Source of the DNA: Zarea fungicola
Taxonomy: Eukaryota > Ascomycota > Sordariomycetes > Hypocreales > Cordycipitaceae
Assembly (NCBI GenBank): GCA_900169235.1
Contig: FWCC01000243.1
Location: forward strand, 62,001-126,000
DNA: 64,000 nt
Direction of reading: 5' to 3'
The translations under genes were made by a program, and so were the position numbers. Below are positions 45,548-57,054 of this stretch, one piece after another. The notes below the pieces were generated by a model, which was given only the letters and a program-made list of their open reading frames with translations, had not been told where the DNA came from and did no database searches. Each line of letters begins with the position of its first letter. Within the stretch, counting starts at the first letter, position 1.

Positions 45548-46826
45548 CGTAAAAGAATAATGCTGGACGTTTTGGTCCTGGCGATCTTGCAATGTGGGCT
45601 ACATGTGCCGATGAAATGGTAGGATATTTAGGATATTTATGCAGTACATGTCTGTTATCAGGCCAGTACGTCTGATGCCGTTCGTCTCAGCTTTGACAGA
45701 GTGATTCTAAATCTGGGGTACTGATAGCCTATCTTTCTATCTGAGGCGTTTTTGCGGGGAAGAAGGGCGCTGCTTTAAAACTGTCTTTGGGTTAGCAACA
45801 TTCGGAGTTGGCGGCAGCGCAGTCGGACAATCGCGGGTTGTACGTAACAAGACCTCAAAAGTGGCGGACAACAAAATTGTAAACAGGCATTGACGAATGC
45901 GCTGCGGCTTCAATAATCTTGCCAGCTCGGGATATTACAAGCCTCGTTTGATAACCATTATCGTAAGGTCGGCAATTCGATACTGTGTTGTTGGTGCTTG
46001 GCATTGCAATTAACTAGGTACACTAGCCCGTCCGTTCCAAAGTGTTGTGATGTGACAGCAACTCCTTTGCGCCTCGTTTTCGTGGCTGGCGTTATCATTA
46101 CCCTATTGAATGTGTTTCCTTGACTATCCGGCGTCTTTCTTTTATCATTAATTGAGAGAGGGAGCTATCGTCCAAATGTAATATTTGTATGTTCTGACTT
46201 ACACAGCCGTTGGTCGGCTTCGGGCTTTGATATGAGTAGCACCTGGCAATCGGACATGGGACCAATCGGTATGATTGATGATATCTCTCCTTTAGATTGT
46301 GGAAATACTCCAGTAAAATCACTGATTGGCTTGTAAGCCTATCAACTAAGCCGTACCACTAAATGACTAAAACTGGCTTCTGTGCTAGGCGTAGTCTCAC
46401 TGTGTTGGCGCTGTCCGCATTTCGGGTACAATTGAGTCAGTTATTACAGCGCTAGTTGCAGCGCTGTCAAAGGGATGTAAGTAGGTTGCCAGCATGAGTT
46501 CCTCCTCCCTACAGAAACGACACCCATGACAGCCAATGTTAAAAAGCCTATTTTATTCACAAAATTGTCGAGTTATCTGAAAAGTACCTCAAAGCTTAGA
46601 TACAGTATTTCATCTATCAGAAAATAATCATCCCTGAATGGCAGCCAAGGAGACACCGTTAATCGGAGATGGTCGGTTCTACCCACAACCAACTCCCGAC
46701 TCGAGTCAGCCCATCCAATCGGAGACCACGCTTGCTTCTCCGATGGCTTTTCTCCCCTCAGCATCTCCGAATTACAGCTATCGCGGTCCTCTTGCTGATG
46801 CCATCATGGTGCGAACAGGTTGAAGG
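45548..46826. promoter_or_regulatory. divergent intergenic region, NCS1 permease / Zn2Cys6 regulator
   Basis: 1.3 kb shared upstream region of a transporter gene and a regulator gene, the usual layout of fungal catabolic clusters. No paired CGG inverted repeat was identified with confidence by eye. Confidence 0.4.
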
Positions 46827-49224
46827 TTGAACAAGGCTCCGGAAAAAGAGGGTTGCACTGGTCAGTCAGTCCGACAAAGAAAATTGTACCAAGTGTTCAT
46901 GTTGCCTCACACTTCACCTTCTCCGAACAGGCTCAGCGTGGCCCCGAATCCTCGTCCCAAACGTGGAGCGAGAGGGGCCAAGCGGCTGCCGCTGAGCTGT
47001 CTTGCGTGCAGACATCACAAGCTTCGATGCGATCGCCAGGTGCCATGTGGGACATGCGTGCGTTATGGCCGAGACGACGTTTGCCAGCAGAACCCGGCGC
47101 GGCGACAGGTTGCTGCTCAGATGGCGACCATTGTTGGTCGGCCACCTTTACCGCCGACCGCTGATGCTAGTAGTCGCACTGTTGCAGAGCAGCTGCCGCC
47201 CACGCCGGCCGCGAGCAACATTGCCGTACCGCTAGGACCGTCAGCTTCAAGACCCCAAGAGAATGCCATTCGGCGCAGGAACGCCCAACAGCCGCCGGCC
47301 CTATCTGAGCCAGTCCCCAGGCCAGTCAGGACGATGGATGGTCTCTCTATTACAAACGCGGGAGACCAGCTACGAAACCAACACAGCCCAAGTAGTGGTG
47401 CCAGTGGTGGTCCGCCGCTTGCTGCCTTCATGGCCGTCGAGTCGCCCATCTGGAATCTCTTTGATGTGGAGGACGCAGATTCCAAGATATTCTGGCGAAG
47501 CCATCTCGTAAATGTTCTACCCAGCCGCGCGCAGTGCGACATTCTGGTTACCTATTTCATCGAGCACGTCAACTGGATGTATCTTCCGATTCATGTGCCC
47601 TCTTTTCGCAGAGAATATGCGCAGTTTTGGGAAACGCACGTCGACGACGTCGACTTCCTGTGGCTATCGCTGCTTCTAGCCACCATTTCCGTCAGTGCCA
47701 TCTACATTCCCTTTGAAGCTATTGAGATTGTCAGTATACCAAAGACATCAATACGAAAACTGGCCAAGACATGGCACTTTGCATCGCAGCAAGCGTTGCA
47801 GGCGGGCGAATATGAGACCAAGCCTCGACTGGTGCAGTTCCAGACCTTCATTGTGACTCGACTGTATTACTTTGCAACCAACAATTTTGAGTTGCTTAAT
47901 TCGTATGCAAAAACACTCTCGCTTTCCTTATCGGTTTTTGTAGATTTTTGACTCTAATCGTGTTGATGCCCACAGCCGATTAGGACAAGCTGTTCGTCAC
48001 GCCCAGGCCATGAACCTCGATAAAGATTCCCAGCCGTCAAAGTGTTTGGAGGACGAATTAAGACATCGGCTCTGGTGGGATTTGATCGACACGGATACGT
48101 ACGACTCAATGGTCGTTAACGGAGGCAATCATTGGCTAACTTTCGGGTCCAGATTCCAGGCGATTTGCCTCGATCGTGCACCACTCATTCGGGTCGATTC
48201 GCAGAGCGTGCCACTGCCGCTCAACTGCAACGATGTGGACATAACACGGGATTCGATTACAATCCGGCCCATCGAGCAGCCTACCGAAGCCACCTTGAAG
48301 CTGCACATAGGTACGCTGTTCCAGCTCATCAACAGAAGACTGTGCACTGGCAACGGGACTTACCTCAAAGACTACGAAAACGTTGTCTCCATGGAAGAGG
48401 AGCTGCTCCAATTTATGAAGGCCCTCCCGTGGTACCTCCAGCCCAACGCAAACAGCTCCTTTGTTGGCTTCGAGTTTGTCAAATGGCAGCACCACATCAT
48501 ACGCACCTGTGTTGCGACGCAGCGCATCCGCATGCACAAACCCTTTCTCTCTAACCGCAGCAATGCGTCGTGGCGCAGTTGTGCCGAGGCTGCGCGCGAC
48601 GCGCTGACGGTGTACAAGGAGATTCGCACCGAGAAGTCGCCCGCATTTCGGCAGAAATTCTTTGCAGGCTGCTACCAGATCTTTTCCGTTGCTGTAACGC
48701 TCGCGGCCCTGCTGCTCGTTGAGCGCGCGGAGCCGTTCCCAGATGCGCTGGCATGGCTGGAGCGGCTGGCGACGGATCTGAAGCAGGTCGAGGACCAAGG
48801 GTGTTTTGTGCCGCTGGCGCAGCATGGACGGACGGTGCTGCTCAACATGATTTCGTACTATGAGCATCGGCAGCCCTACACGCCGCGCGATGCGGAGAAG
48901 CTCGTGTCGGATATTAGCGTCATATTGGGCGGCGAGCAGGCGACACGGGCGTATCTGGATAGGTATCCTGTCAATCAAGGAGGGGGTTCTTTGACGTCGG
49001 CCGCAACAAATCCTACACAGATGACAGCAACAACAGTGGTTGCGGCAGAGACACCGATCCAGGGTACTCTTCAGCTTGATGCTCAACTGACGTCGCAGGA
49101 ATGCGTCTTGGACATGGAAACGCCTAATTTTGGGTACCAGACGTTTGATACAAATATTCCATTGGATCTTCTCAACTGGGACATGACGGGTTTACTTAAC
49201 GACGCTCTCAACTCTGCAAATTGA
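46827..49224 (+). CDS. Zn(II)2Cys6 transcription factor with fungal_trans domain
   Basis: Predicted nuclear regulator, probably of the adjoining permease and HyuA-DUF917 genes. Two exons, 46827-47902 and 47976-49224, giving 774 aa. The zinc cluster is CLACRHHKLRC followed by DRQVPCGTC and VRYGRDDVC (spacing C-x2-C-x6-C-x5-C-x2-C-x8-C) around residues 58-87, preceded by a basic stretch RPKRGARGAKR. A Pro/Ser/Ala-rich linker follows. The fungal_trans middle-homology region starts near WRSHLVNVLP and contains RLGQAVRHAQAMNL, rebuilt exactly at the splice, then EDELRHRLWWDLIDTDTY. The C-terminus is Thr/Gln-rich and acidic, as in activation domains. The start is uncertain within the first ~40 codons, which look less conserved. 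Confidence 0.9.
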
Positions 49225-49714
49225 GGATGCAAGTTTTTCTCAAGTTAATTACTTGAGGATAGCGAGGTTAGACCAAGCACGGCGTGATAGCCTCTTTGGT
49301 AATGTTCTGTGCGACACACAGATTCATATATGCCAGTAGCATCACATATGTAATGCGGACGCCAACGCAATGGTAGGCTTCTTATGGCAGCATGCTGGAG
49401 TTAGGCTGGAACTGACTCGAACGGAAAAGTCCGCTCTTTATTGCTTGGGGTGCGGCAGTTGATGGGGGAAAGGCAACCTGAGATGTTGAACGGATAAATG
49501 CGCTCAAAATTGTATAATACCTAGAATTGGAGGCACACGGGCAACTCATATCCAACCAGCTTCCGCGAGGGTGCCAAGCAGAAGGCTTCTGTAGAGTGAA
49601 TACATGTCTGAGTAGCCCGACTGAATTAGTCTGTTCCCAAGACACTTTGTCTGGACACTGCAGTGTGTACTCAAGCTGCCTGCAAAACCCCACACGCACC
49701 ACCCGCATGCATGC
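49225..49714. other. intergenic before the NLR relic
   Basis: No gene is supported. The N-terminal half expected of a PNP domain was searched for here in all three plus frames and not found. Confidence 0.45.
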
Positions 49715-51659
49715 ATGCAGACGTCGTGCGCAGTTGTTGGGAAAGGCGTGCAAGACCGTAAACGACCAGTTGCATGCGTGTGGTACGGCGCTATTGGCTC
49801 CGGCGAGAAGGTCATTAAGAATGGACGGGCTCGCGATCAGCTGCGAGCGAGGCACAACATCTTGGGCCTGGAGATGGAGGTGGCGGGAATAATGGACACC
49901 ATACCGGTGGGCGTTGTCCGCGGTGTCTGTGACTATGCCGAACCGCGCAAGAACAAGGAGTGGCAGCCCTACGCAGCGGCGATGGCGGCTGCGTACGCAA
50001 AGTCGATTCTGGAAAAGGTTTCACTGCCCGCTCAGGAGACAGTTTCTCGGAAGATGGCATCTGGTTAAGCTCACTATCGCCAGGACAAGTCAACAGATGT
50101 TGAAGAAGGGCAACAGCCTTCCAGCTCTGCAAGTAATAGAGGATCTTTCCAGACAATTGTCATAGGAACCCTGGTGCAGTGTTCAGTGGCCCAATTTCAA
50201 ACAGCCCGATTACCCTTCACCGCGGTCAACAATCAGGTAAAAAACACTAGAAAGAGACACCAATTAGAAAACATTTTTTTTTAAAAAGAGGCCAAGAAAA
50301 ACTGTTAGCTGTGCCCGCTCCGACCAGAGAGGATCCCGATTGGAAAGGTAGGACGGACCTGCGGCCAAGCTCTGTAAACGATTGCTCATGACGTTGCTTT
50401 TGTAGCTTGCAAAAAGTATTTCTTCGCTCACGAATCAGAGGAAAGGGTTTACAACATTAAGTCTTTTGCGTCTGCAAACTGGTTCTTCCGGCAGGAAGGC
50501 TTCCAGGAATGGGAGAGCTTGCGCGGGAACGAGACCAAGAAGGCACCCCCTGCTTTACTCGTCATTAAAGGTAAAGCCTTCACAGGCAAGTCTGTCATGA
50601 TGCAGAATGCCATCACCCGCAGTCGTGACGACAAGAATGTGATCACATTGTATCATTTCTTCGGCCTTGCTGCGAAAGATCACATTGCCACACTTTTCCG
50701 TGATCTTCTTGGTCAGCTCCTTGACAGGCTACCAATGAAGCCTTGTGGCCACATCAAACGCTGGGTGGTAATATCCAAGATGAGAGATTTGGCGAGGTTT
50801 CTTCTGTCATAGAACTTCAGAAGGCGTTGAACGAAATTGTTGTGGCAGGCAAGACGACTTTGGATGCCGAAAAAACTGCCATTCGAATTTTCATCGATGG
50901 GGTAAACAATCGTCGATCAGAACGGTCGCCAGATGAAGACGCTGACAACCGAGTTGATAACCTGCTCGAGACTCTTGCAAGCCTACTGAACTCGGCACTG
51001 GATGAGGGCGTCGACCTTGGCATTTGCGTTTCCGGACGGCACTTCCCAGACGAGCTACTAGCCACGACGATCGACCTTAAACCATATGTAGACGAGGAAG
51101 TTGGAAAGATTCTACGAGGCAAGGTTGAATTTCTAAAAGATCCGTCGAGGGTGTTTAAGGTACTTTTGGAGCTGGGCGAGCATGGAGCACACAACTTTAA
51201 CTGGGCAGATGCCATAGGCAATGAGCTCCAGAAGATGGGAAAGGCGACCACTTTTGAGGGCCTGAAAAAACTAACAGCCAAAGTCCTTGTTGACCACGAA
51301 GACCTGTACTGCAATGCCATGCGCTCTTCGAGGGAGTCGCCAAACCGTCACAGCCAACTACACGTCTTGCAAGTCGCTCTGGGCTCTTTCAGATCGCTGA
51401 CGCCGGATGAGTTTCGCCATGCATTGCTTTTGCCGGAAACCCCAAACTTGGGCACAAAACCATGGCGGATTGGGAGAAGTCTGCTTATGGGTTGTCCGCC
51501 GCGGACTTTAATAACTTTCTCGAAGTTACAACCGGAGGCCTCTTAGGGATTCATACGTGGACAAAGAGGTCAAGATCTGCCCTGAGCGAAGATGAAGCCG
51601 CCAAAAACGAAGAAATTTGCCAGAACGTTTCGTTCCTACACGCTTCGACAGTGGGCTAG
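49715..51659 (+). pseudogene. broken NLR: C-terminal PNP domain, then NACHT
   Basis: Remnant of a nucleoside-phosphorylase (PNP_UDP_1) plus NACHT protein. At 49770-50000 the frame reads WYGAIGSGEKVIKNG, LGLEMEVAGIMDTIP, VVRGVCDYAEPRKNKEW and QPYAAAMAAAYAKSIL, the typical PNP C-terminal half; the N-terminal half is missing. An exon-like piece (PTREDPDW) precedes 50365. At 50440-50790 comes FASANWFFRQEGFQEW and Walker A IKGKAFTGKSVMM. The reading frame then shifts near 50770, continues through a weak Walker B (IRIFIDGVNN, lacking the usual DE pair) to about 51465, and shifts again into SAADFNNFLEVTTGGLL before a stop at 51657-51659. No downstream repeat domain follows. A 5' truncation plus two frame changes argue for a pseudogene, though undetected introns could explain one of them. 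Confidence 0.75.
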
Positions 51660-52537
51660 AAGCACTGTGATCTAGGTTGTGGATATTATCGTCAACTATC
51701 GCTCGGTTCGAGCCCCCTAAGCCGATGGGGAGAATACCTCGGTTTTGCGATTGTATTACGACACTTAATTATTGATGATTGAAAACTAGAATGAATAACG
51801 ATCCTATGAGGCTAAGGCATGTGGTGGTTATGGCACCCCTTTTGCTTTGTGGGAGACAGGGAGTCACGGGACGATGAAGTCTTTGGCCGGACCTTCTCGA
51901 CGCTAATCAATTAGTTTCACTATTTTTAACAAGCTCATTATTCGTGGCGGTTGACGCTTAGTTTGCTTACGCTGCACTTCTTTGCCAATGTCGGTCTCTT
52001 GGGCTTCGACTACACCCTGGGCTCCCCATTGGCGTGTGTTGGAGTAAGACACCGTCGAAGACTTTCTGTGGCGGTCTTGTTGTAGTCTAATAAGCAGAGC
52101 CACCGAAAACACTGATCCCCACGGTGGCGGCGAGGCACATGTATTGGTTGAAATTGAGTTCAGATCCTTTGTCCCCTGAATTGTCGTTACTCGTGCTGTA
52201 AATAAGGGGTAAAAGGCTGACCAACTAGGTACAAGGTACTACCACAGTCCGACAGTACTATTGTGCTACTGTTTTCTGTTAAGGACTTCAGCCAGCCCTC
52301 GCCACTCGGTTTTCATTTTTATCTACACGTCATCATCAGATATAAACTCTAACTTTCTCTGTCTACAGCGCCTCCGTCTCCAGGTGGTCAGGTGCAGCCA
52401 GCTCTACAGATTAAGAAACCCATAGACCCATATATAAAGTGCTGGGTGGCCTGCCCTTCTCTCGAGTTTGCATCAACCACATCAAACCACATCATCTTCG
52501 CCATATATCCAGAAAAAAAACCAAATTTTCCGACACA
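51660..52537. other. gene-free stretch
   Basis: No domain is seen. The last ~150 bases (CT-rich, with CAACCACATC-type sequence) could be the leader of the gene at 52538. Confidence 0.4.
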
Positions 52538-53209
52538 ATGCCCATCTACCTTGAAACTCAAAAAAGCAGCTATATATATGACCAAGGTAAACCCAACAAC
52601 CCTAACATACCATTTTTTCCTACTACTAGGGAATATGAGCAGAACCTCATACAAGATCCGCCAGCCGGTTCACACCCAGACCGCAATCAACCATGGCTGG
52701 TAGAGCCAGGCATAAATTCTATTGAGGTCTATGAAGCTATTATTGCGAAAGCCTCAGGCAGCTGTCTACCTCCTCTAGAAAGATACATCTGCAAAAGTGG
52801 AGTAGTGCAAATTGGACGCCTCCGACATCCATATGTCCCCATCACACCTACAAAGGATTACCGTCTGCGTGAAGAGCGTGATGTTTGCTTTGCATTAGTT
52901 TCAATGGCAGAGCAGCTCTCCATAATAGACTGGATAAGGGGATATTCGATAGATCTTGAAACTAGCCCTCAAATTGCAACCCCATATGGATACATTGCAT
53001 TCCTTCAATCAACAGAGGAAAAGTATGAAACTGTCTGCAAGGAACTTGATATCAATACTTCTTACCCACGCAGTGTACTTCCATTAGGTATTATCCTTCT
53101 TGGAAAAAAGAGCATGTGGGAATGGGCTTTCCCTGGTCGCGATGGAGTTGCTCGCGATGGACGAGCGACTGATGATGGAATCCAGAGGATTGAGTGGCCA
53201 ACACGATAA
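52538..53209 (+). CDS. unrecognised protein, 223 aa
   Basis: Intact single-exon frame starting in a good context (CCGACACAATGCCC). I do not recognise a family. It has no signal peptide and no membrane segment. The N-terminus is Pro/Asn/Tyr-rich (PNNPNIPFFPTTREYEQ). Further on are YEAIIAKASGSCLPPLERY, RLREERDVCFALVSMAEQL and a C-terminal aromatic and basic part, WEWAFPGRDG. Codon use is AT-richer than in the metabolic genes of this window. It sits between a broken NLR and a relic-rich AT-rich region, so it may be an accessory or lineage-specific gene. An ORF that is open by chance is unlikely at this length and composition but not excluded. Confidence 0.55.
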   Translation: MPIYLETQKSSYIYDQGKPNNPNIPFFPTTREYEQNLIQDPPAGSHPDRNQPWLVEPGINSIEVYEAIIAKASGSCLPPLERYICKSGVVQIGRLRHPYVPITPTKDYRLREERDVCFALVSMAEQLSIIDWIRGYSIDLETSPQIATPYGYIAFLQSTEEKYETVCKELDINTSYPRSVLPLGIILLGKKSMWEWAFPGRDGVARDGRATDDGIQRIEWPTR

Positions 53210-55346
53210 GATAGATACCTAGTTTACAGGGCTTACAATGTATTCTTTTACATTTTTTTATTAGAGTGTTAGTTTAGTTTCTTTTATTCCAATACAGCCA
53301 GTATGCTTTCTCTATAGGAAAGCTGACCACAACCAGCGGGCCAACCGCCTGTATTGCTGCGTGTAGTTCAGTAGATCGACAGAGCAGATAAGGCCATCAA
53401 TAACATATACTACATTTAATTCTTTCCCTTTTTACCTTAAGAATAGAAAAAGAGTTAGTAATAGTAGTCTTGCACTTCGAATATATTGCAGCCAGTGAGT
53501 TGCAGCATAATGTACCTCCCCTCTTCAAAGCAAGAAGGAAGCGGCCCAATAATAGCCAGCGCCATATGCCCCCTGGCTGAGAACAGCTGCCAATAAAAAC
53601 TGCAGACTACCCTCTCCGCTGGCATCTCCGGCAGCAGACCTTGAGGCGTTCCAATCCCTTATCGTCCTCATCGGCCCTGTTTCCAGCCAGTTTCCGGCCG
53701 TTCATTTCTCGGCGTCGAATGCACTTTCTGTCCGGTCTATTACCTCAGCGCGGCATTTCGCCTGTGACCACGGGCATCATTACGCCGTAATCTCTGGGCA
53801 ACCTTTTCTGGCTTCCGAATGCTTCGATACCCTTACAGAGCCTTGTCCCCTTACGATATTTCATATACGCTGGACAGCCGAGCTGGTTAAATATTCTATA
53901 CATATTTAATTTATTTCCCAAGGGCATAACGTTGATGGTTTATTCTGTTTGTCCTACTGGTGTGGGATTCAGCTCTGAACCAATTGTAGCTTGTGTGATG
54001 GGCGGATTTCGGCTGGTGTAAATGCGGTACTCGGATCTTGGTGATCCTTCCATCATCTCCTCTAGCTCAAGAAGCGTGGCTAATGTTGTTGTGGAAACAT
54101 CCGTCGTTTACAATGCAATTGCAAAGCATAGGTCTTTAGTTAGTCGAGCAGCCTCGAGCAATTGCAATTCAGACCACTAACATTCTGCACGGAGTCTCTA
54201 CAGTTTGTAACGTCTAGCAAGCCACTTGCTGACAGATGCCGAAACTGGCAGTAGTTAGTATGATTATCCTGGTAGCGCTGACAGAGAAACAAATGCATGG
54301 GGGGTAACAATTTACATTCACACGCAGCCATCAGAAAAGGCCCTGGTCGGGCAACAGAGCTGCCAACCGTCGTCCCCTGTTTGTGACTTTGATTTTGCAT
54401 ACCGGTCTCAAAGAAGAGCATATGGAAAAAGGTCTAGAGGTCTCTGGAACCCAGCCACTCTATTGACAAATGTGACTGACAGATGCAAGAGAGTATCCGC
54501 GAGTACCAGGCTATCGAGGAGACTAGTTTTGACTTGAAAATGATGGCTCCCACAGGGGGTAGGATTATATAACTACCAAGGAAGTAATATTAATATTAAC
54601 CTTGATCATTATATAAATTGATGCTTACAGTAAACCCCTTGAAATAATGTTGGCGTGCTACTCTGTGGATATTACAATCAACACCACGCTTGAAGCTGCC
54701 AAAAAAACAAGGGGTTATTGACATAAAATTAAAAAGTCGCCATGTACCTCAAAAACCCCTTTATTTTCTTAAGCCAAGCATATCAACTTATTATTTAACA
54801 ACCAAAAAAAATAGTCACTATATCAATTTTAACTATAGAAAAAAGGGTACGTGGTTGGAAAAGAGTTATTGTATATATTTTTCTTCACATGTAGGTTTTT
54901 TCTTGGTATATATTGTATTGTACTTCTCCTGATATCAGTCCCACGGTGACATTATTTCAAATGGGTAACTGTATACACACTGATGATACGCCGCGGACAC
55001 CGCGGCCACACCAGAATCACATAGCCAAAGCCCGCACAAAGGCCGAACCGACTATGAGCGGGCTAATTCGCCGCCGTACTTGGCCGATCCCGAAGACAGA
55101 GCTAACAATTGGGCAATCAAAATAGCCAGACCTGAATTAGCTTCCAAATTCTGTCGCTGATGCAACGCAAGGTTGCAATAACCCTTTGCGTAATAAGTCT
55201 AGTTGGTAGAACAATTCTAGATCAGGCAGTTGGTTCTCGTTGGTAATCTGTTGATAGCTCTATCACTACAATACTCTAGCTATAAGAATGCAAGTTACCT
55301 CCTCACTATTTCTATTTTCTACGCTTTAAAATCTCATTTTGTTAAA
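53210..55346. other. AT-rich gene-poor stretch
   Basis: 2.1 kb of largely non-coding, AT-rich sequence. A possible old coding fragment lies on the minus strand at 53455-53660. The part 54590-54950 is very AT-rich. The end is the promoter of the protease gene. Confidence 0.45.
53455..53660 (-). other. short open fragment, possibly a mobile-element relic
   Basis: A 60-odd-codon open frame includes FSARGHMALAIIGPLPSC and FEEGRYIMLQLTGCNIF. The IIGPLP...RYIM pattern recalls the start of retroelement integrase cores (DxxGPLP...RYIL...D), but the catalytic residues are not convincing and no reverse transcriptase is nearby. Confidence 0.2.
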
Positions 55347-56648
55347 ATGAAGGTTTCTAGCTCCCTTGCTCTTATTACGCTGCTGTCGCTGGCTGATGAT
55401 GTGCAGTCAGCCATTACACTGCCGCTGAAGCTGATGGATAAGCAACTAAGTCCAATAATGAAGCACATTACCAGGACAACTAATACAACCATTACTGTTC
55501 CTGTGAGGGACTGGATTGAGCACACTGCTGATCTGCAGGTAAGCCACGATTGATTTTTTTGTTTCTTTATATAGCCATTTGATAATAATATTATTGTGCT
55601 GATCCCTATAGTGGTATACTGAGATTGAAGTGGGAACGCCACCTCAAAAATTGTAAGTACTTTGTTTCTGCGTAGTTATTGAATTTTCTAACAGAATAGT
55701 AATGTCATTTTTGATACCGGCTCTTTCGACTTGTTCATTGCCAATAAAAGCTGTACCGATTGCAGCAAGTCACGACTTTTTAAACCAGACCAATCGAGCT
55801 CTTTTAGCAACCAGCCCGGCAACCCTGATGGCTTCAACTACGCCACTGGTGTGGATTCGACTCCTCTCCCGCCAGGTGGTGAGGGAGTCAAGGGACACTA
55901 CGTCACTGATAGAGTAGGACTTGCTGGACATTATGTAGAAGAACAGCAGTTCCTTCTCTGCGATGACTATCCAGATTTTATGAATGACGTTCCTTTTGAC
56001 GGCGTTATGGGCATTGGACCAAGCGGTATTACTGACCTTCCTAGCGGACAGCCCTGGTACTGGGCGCTATACGCATCTGGCCAGCTTGAAAGCCCTGAGT
56101 TTTCCATGTACTATCCTGCAGGACAGAGATATGGCGCTGAGATGACCCTTGGTGGTACTAACCCGGCTCGCTACACAGGCACTATTCACAGGGTGGATAC
56201 TATTGGTAATGGCAACTTTATTGTCAGGCAACCGTCCATGGCCATCAATGGCAAGAATTTCAGCCTAGCTGCCAACAAAAACACTATTCTTGACTCTGGG
56301 ACACCCTACTTTGCCGCTAATGACCAGCTGGTATCGGCCATCTATACATCAATCTCGCCCTTGATTAAGAAGCTCGACCAAGAGTCGTGGGGTGTTTCCT
56401 GTGATATTGTCGAGTCGCTTGCTGCCAGCTTTACTTTCACCTTTGGCGAAGGTGCTGATCTTTTCAATGCGACCATGCCCAAGGAGGCCTTCAACCTAGG
56501 CCCGTATGAGAATATGCCTGGTATTTGCCAGACTGTCTTTATCAGTCTCTCGTTTGGAAATACTTCGCTTTTGATTGGTGCGCCCCTTCTGAAGCAGTAC
56601 TATACGGTTTGGGATGGAAAGATGGGATTTGCGGAGCTGAAGAATTAG
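55347..56648 (+). CDS. secreted pepsin-like aspartic protease (family A1)
   Basis: Predicted secreted endopeptidase. Three exons: 55347-55538, 55612-55652 and 55700-56648, 393 aa. A signal peptide covers residues 1 to about 21 (SSLALITLLSLADDVQS), a short propeptide follows, and the mature fold starts near WYTEIEVGTPPQKFNVIF. The two catalytic aspartates are in VIFDTGSFDLF and TILDSGTPYF. The first motif is created by using the second AG at the 3' end of intron 2 (AATAG), the only choice that keeps the frame. DTGSF replaces the common DTGSS. A disulfide pair around KSCTDCS and the C-terminal LIGAPLLKQYYTVWD are typical of the family. Such proteases are often induced during growth on protein or on hosts; nothing here shows regulation. 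Confidence 0.9.
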
Positions 56649-56805
56649 GCGGATGATCTGGTAGAATGCTTAGCCAGCCATATTGATAGGCGTGAAAATG
56701 CGACATATTTTGGCAAAGACTATTAAGTTGACATTGATAGTTAACACTTCCTGTCGCTTGTGGCCTTGACCCATTCAGCAGAGACTCTTCCGCTCCACAA
56801 ACGCT

Positions 56806-57054
56806 TCAATTGCTGCTAGAGGCCTGAAACCTTCCACAGTAATTGCTGCAGGCCTGACGCAACGGTGCTGTGCTTCGCCATCTGGTATTTGGGCTTGCGC
56901 CTCGTTCAATATGAGTCTTAACTGTGCCGAACTCTCCCTTGCTACAATCCAGGCTCAGCGCCATATTAGGCATGTCTGAGGTGTGCCTTCGGTTGAGTAA
57001 CAGTGTCAGCGCACGGATTGGCGACTTTGTAGGTTGTCCTTGCTGACTGGACAA
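56806..57054 (-). pseudogene. ankyrin-repeat relic
   Basis: The frame contains ALSLDCSKGEFGTVKTHIER followed by GASPNTRW and TAPLRQAC, which has the A-x-L...G-x-x-x-x-V-x-x-L-I-x-x-G-A-x-x-N-x-x-x-x-x-x-x-x-x-x-x-x-A spacing of ankyrin repeats, with LRQAC at the start of a second one. It stops soon after. It may be a fragment of an ankyrin-type NLR or another ankyrin protein. No flanking domain could be joined. Confidence 0.45.

Noticed and set aside
51690..51740. GGTTCGAGCCCC, resembling a tRNA T-loop
   Set aside because: The flanking bases do not form a T-stem, and no acceptor or anticodon arm fits around it.
53745..53927. 60-codon minus-strand frame with a GCPAYMKYRKGTRL segment, looking copia-like
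   Set aside because: The similarity to copia integrase ends is limited to a few residues and the order of motifs is wrong.
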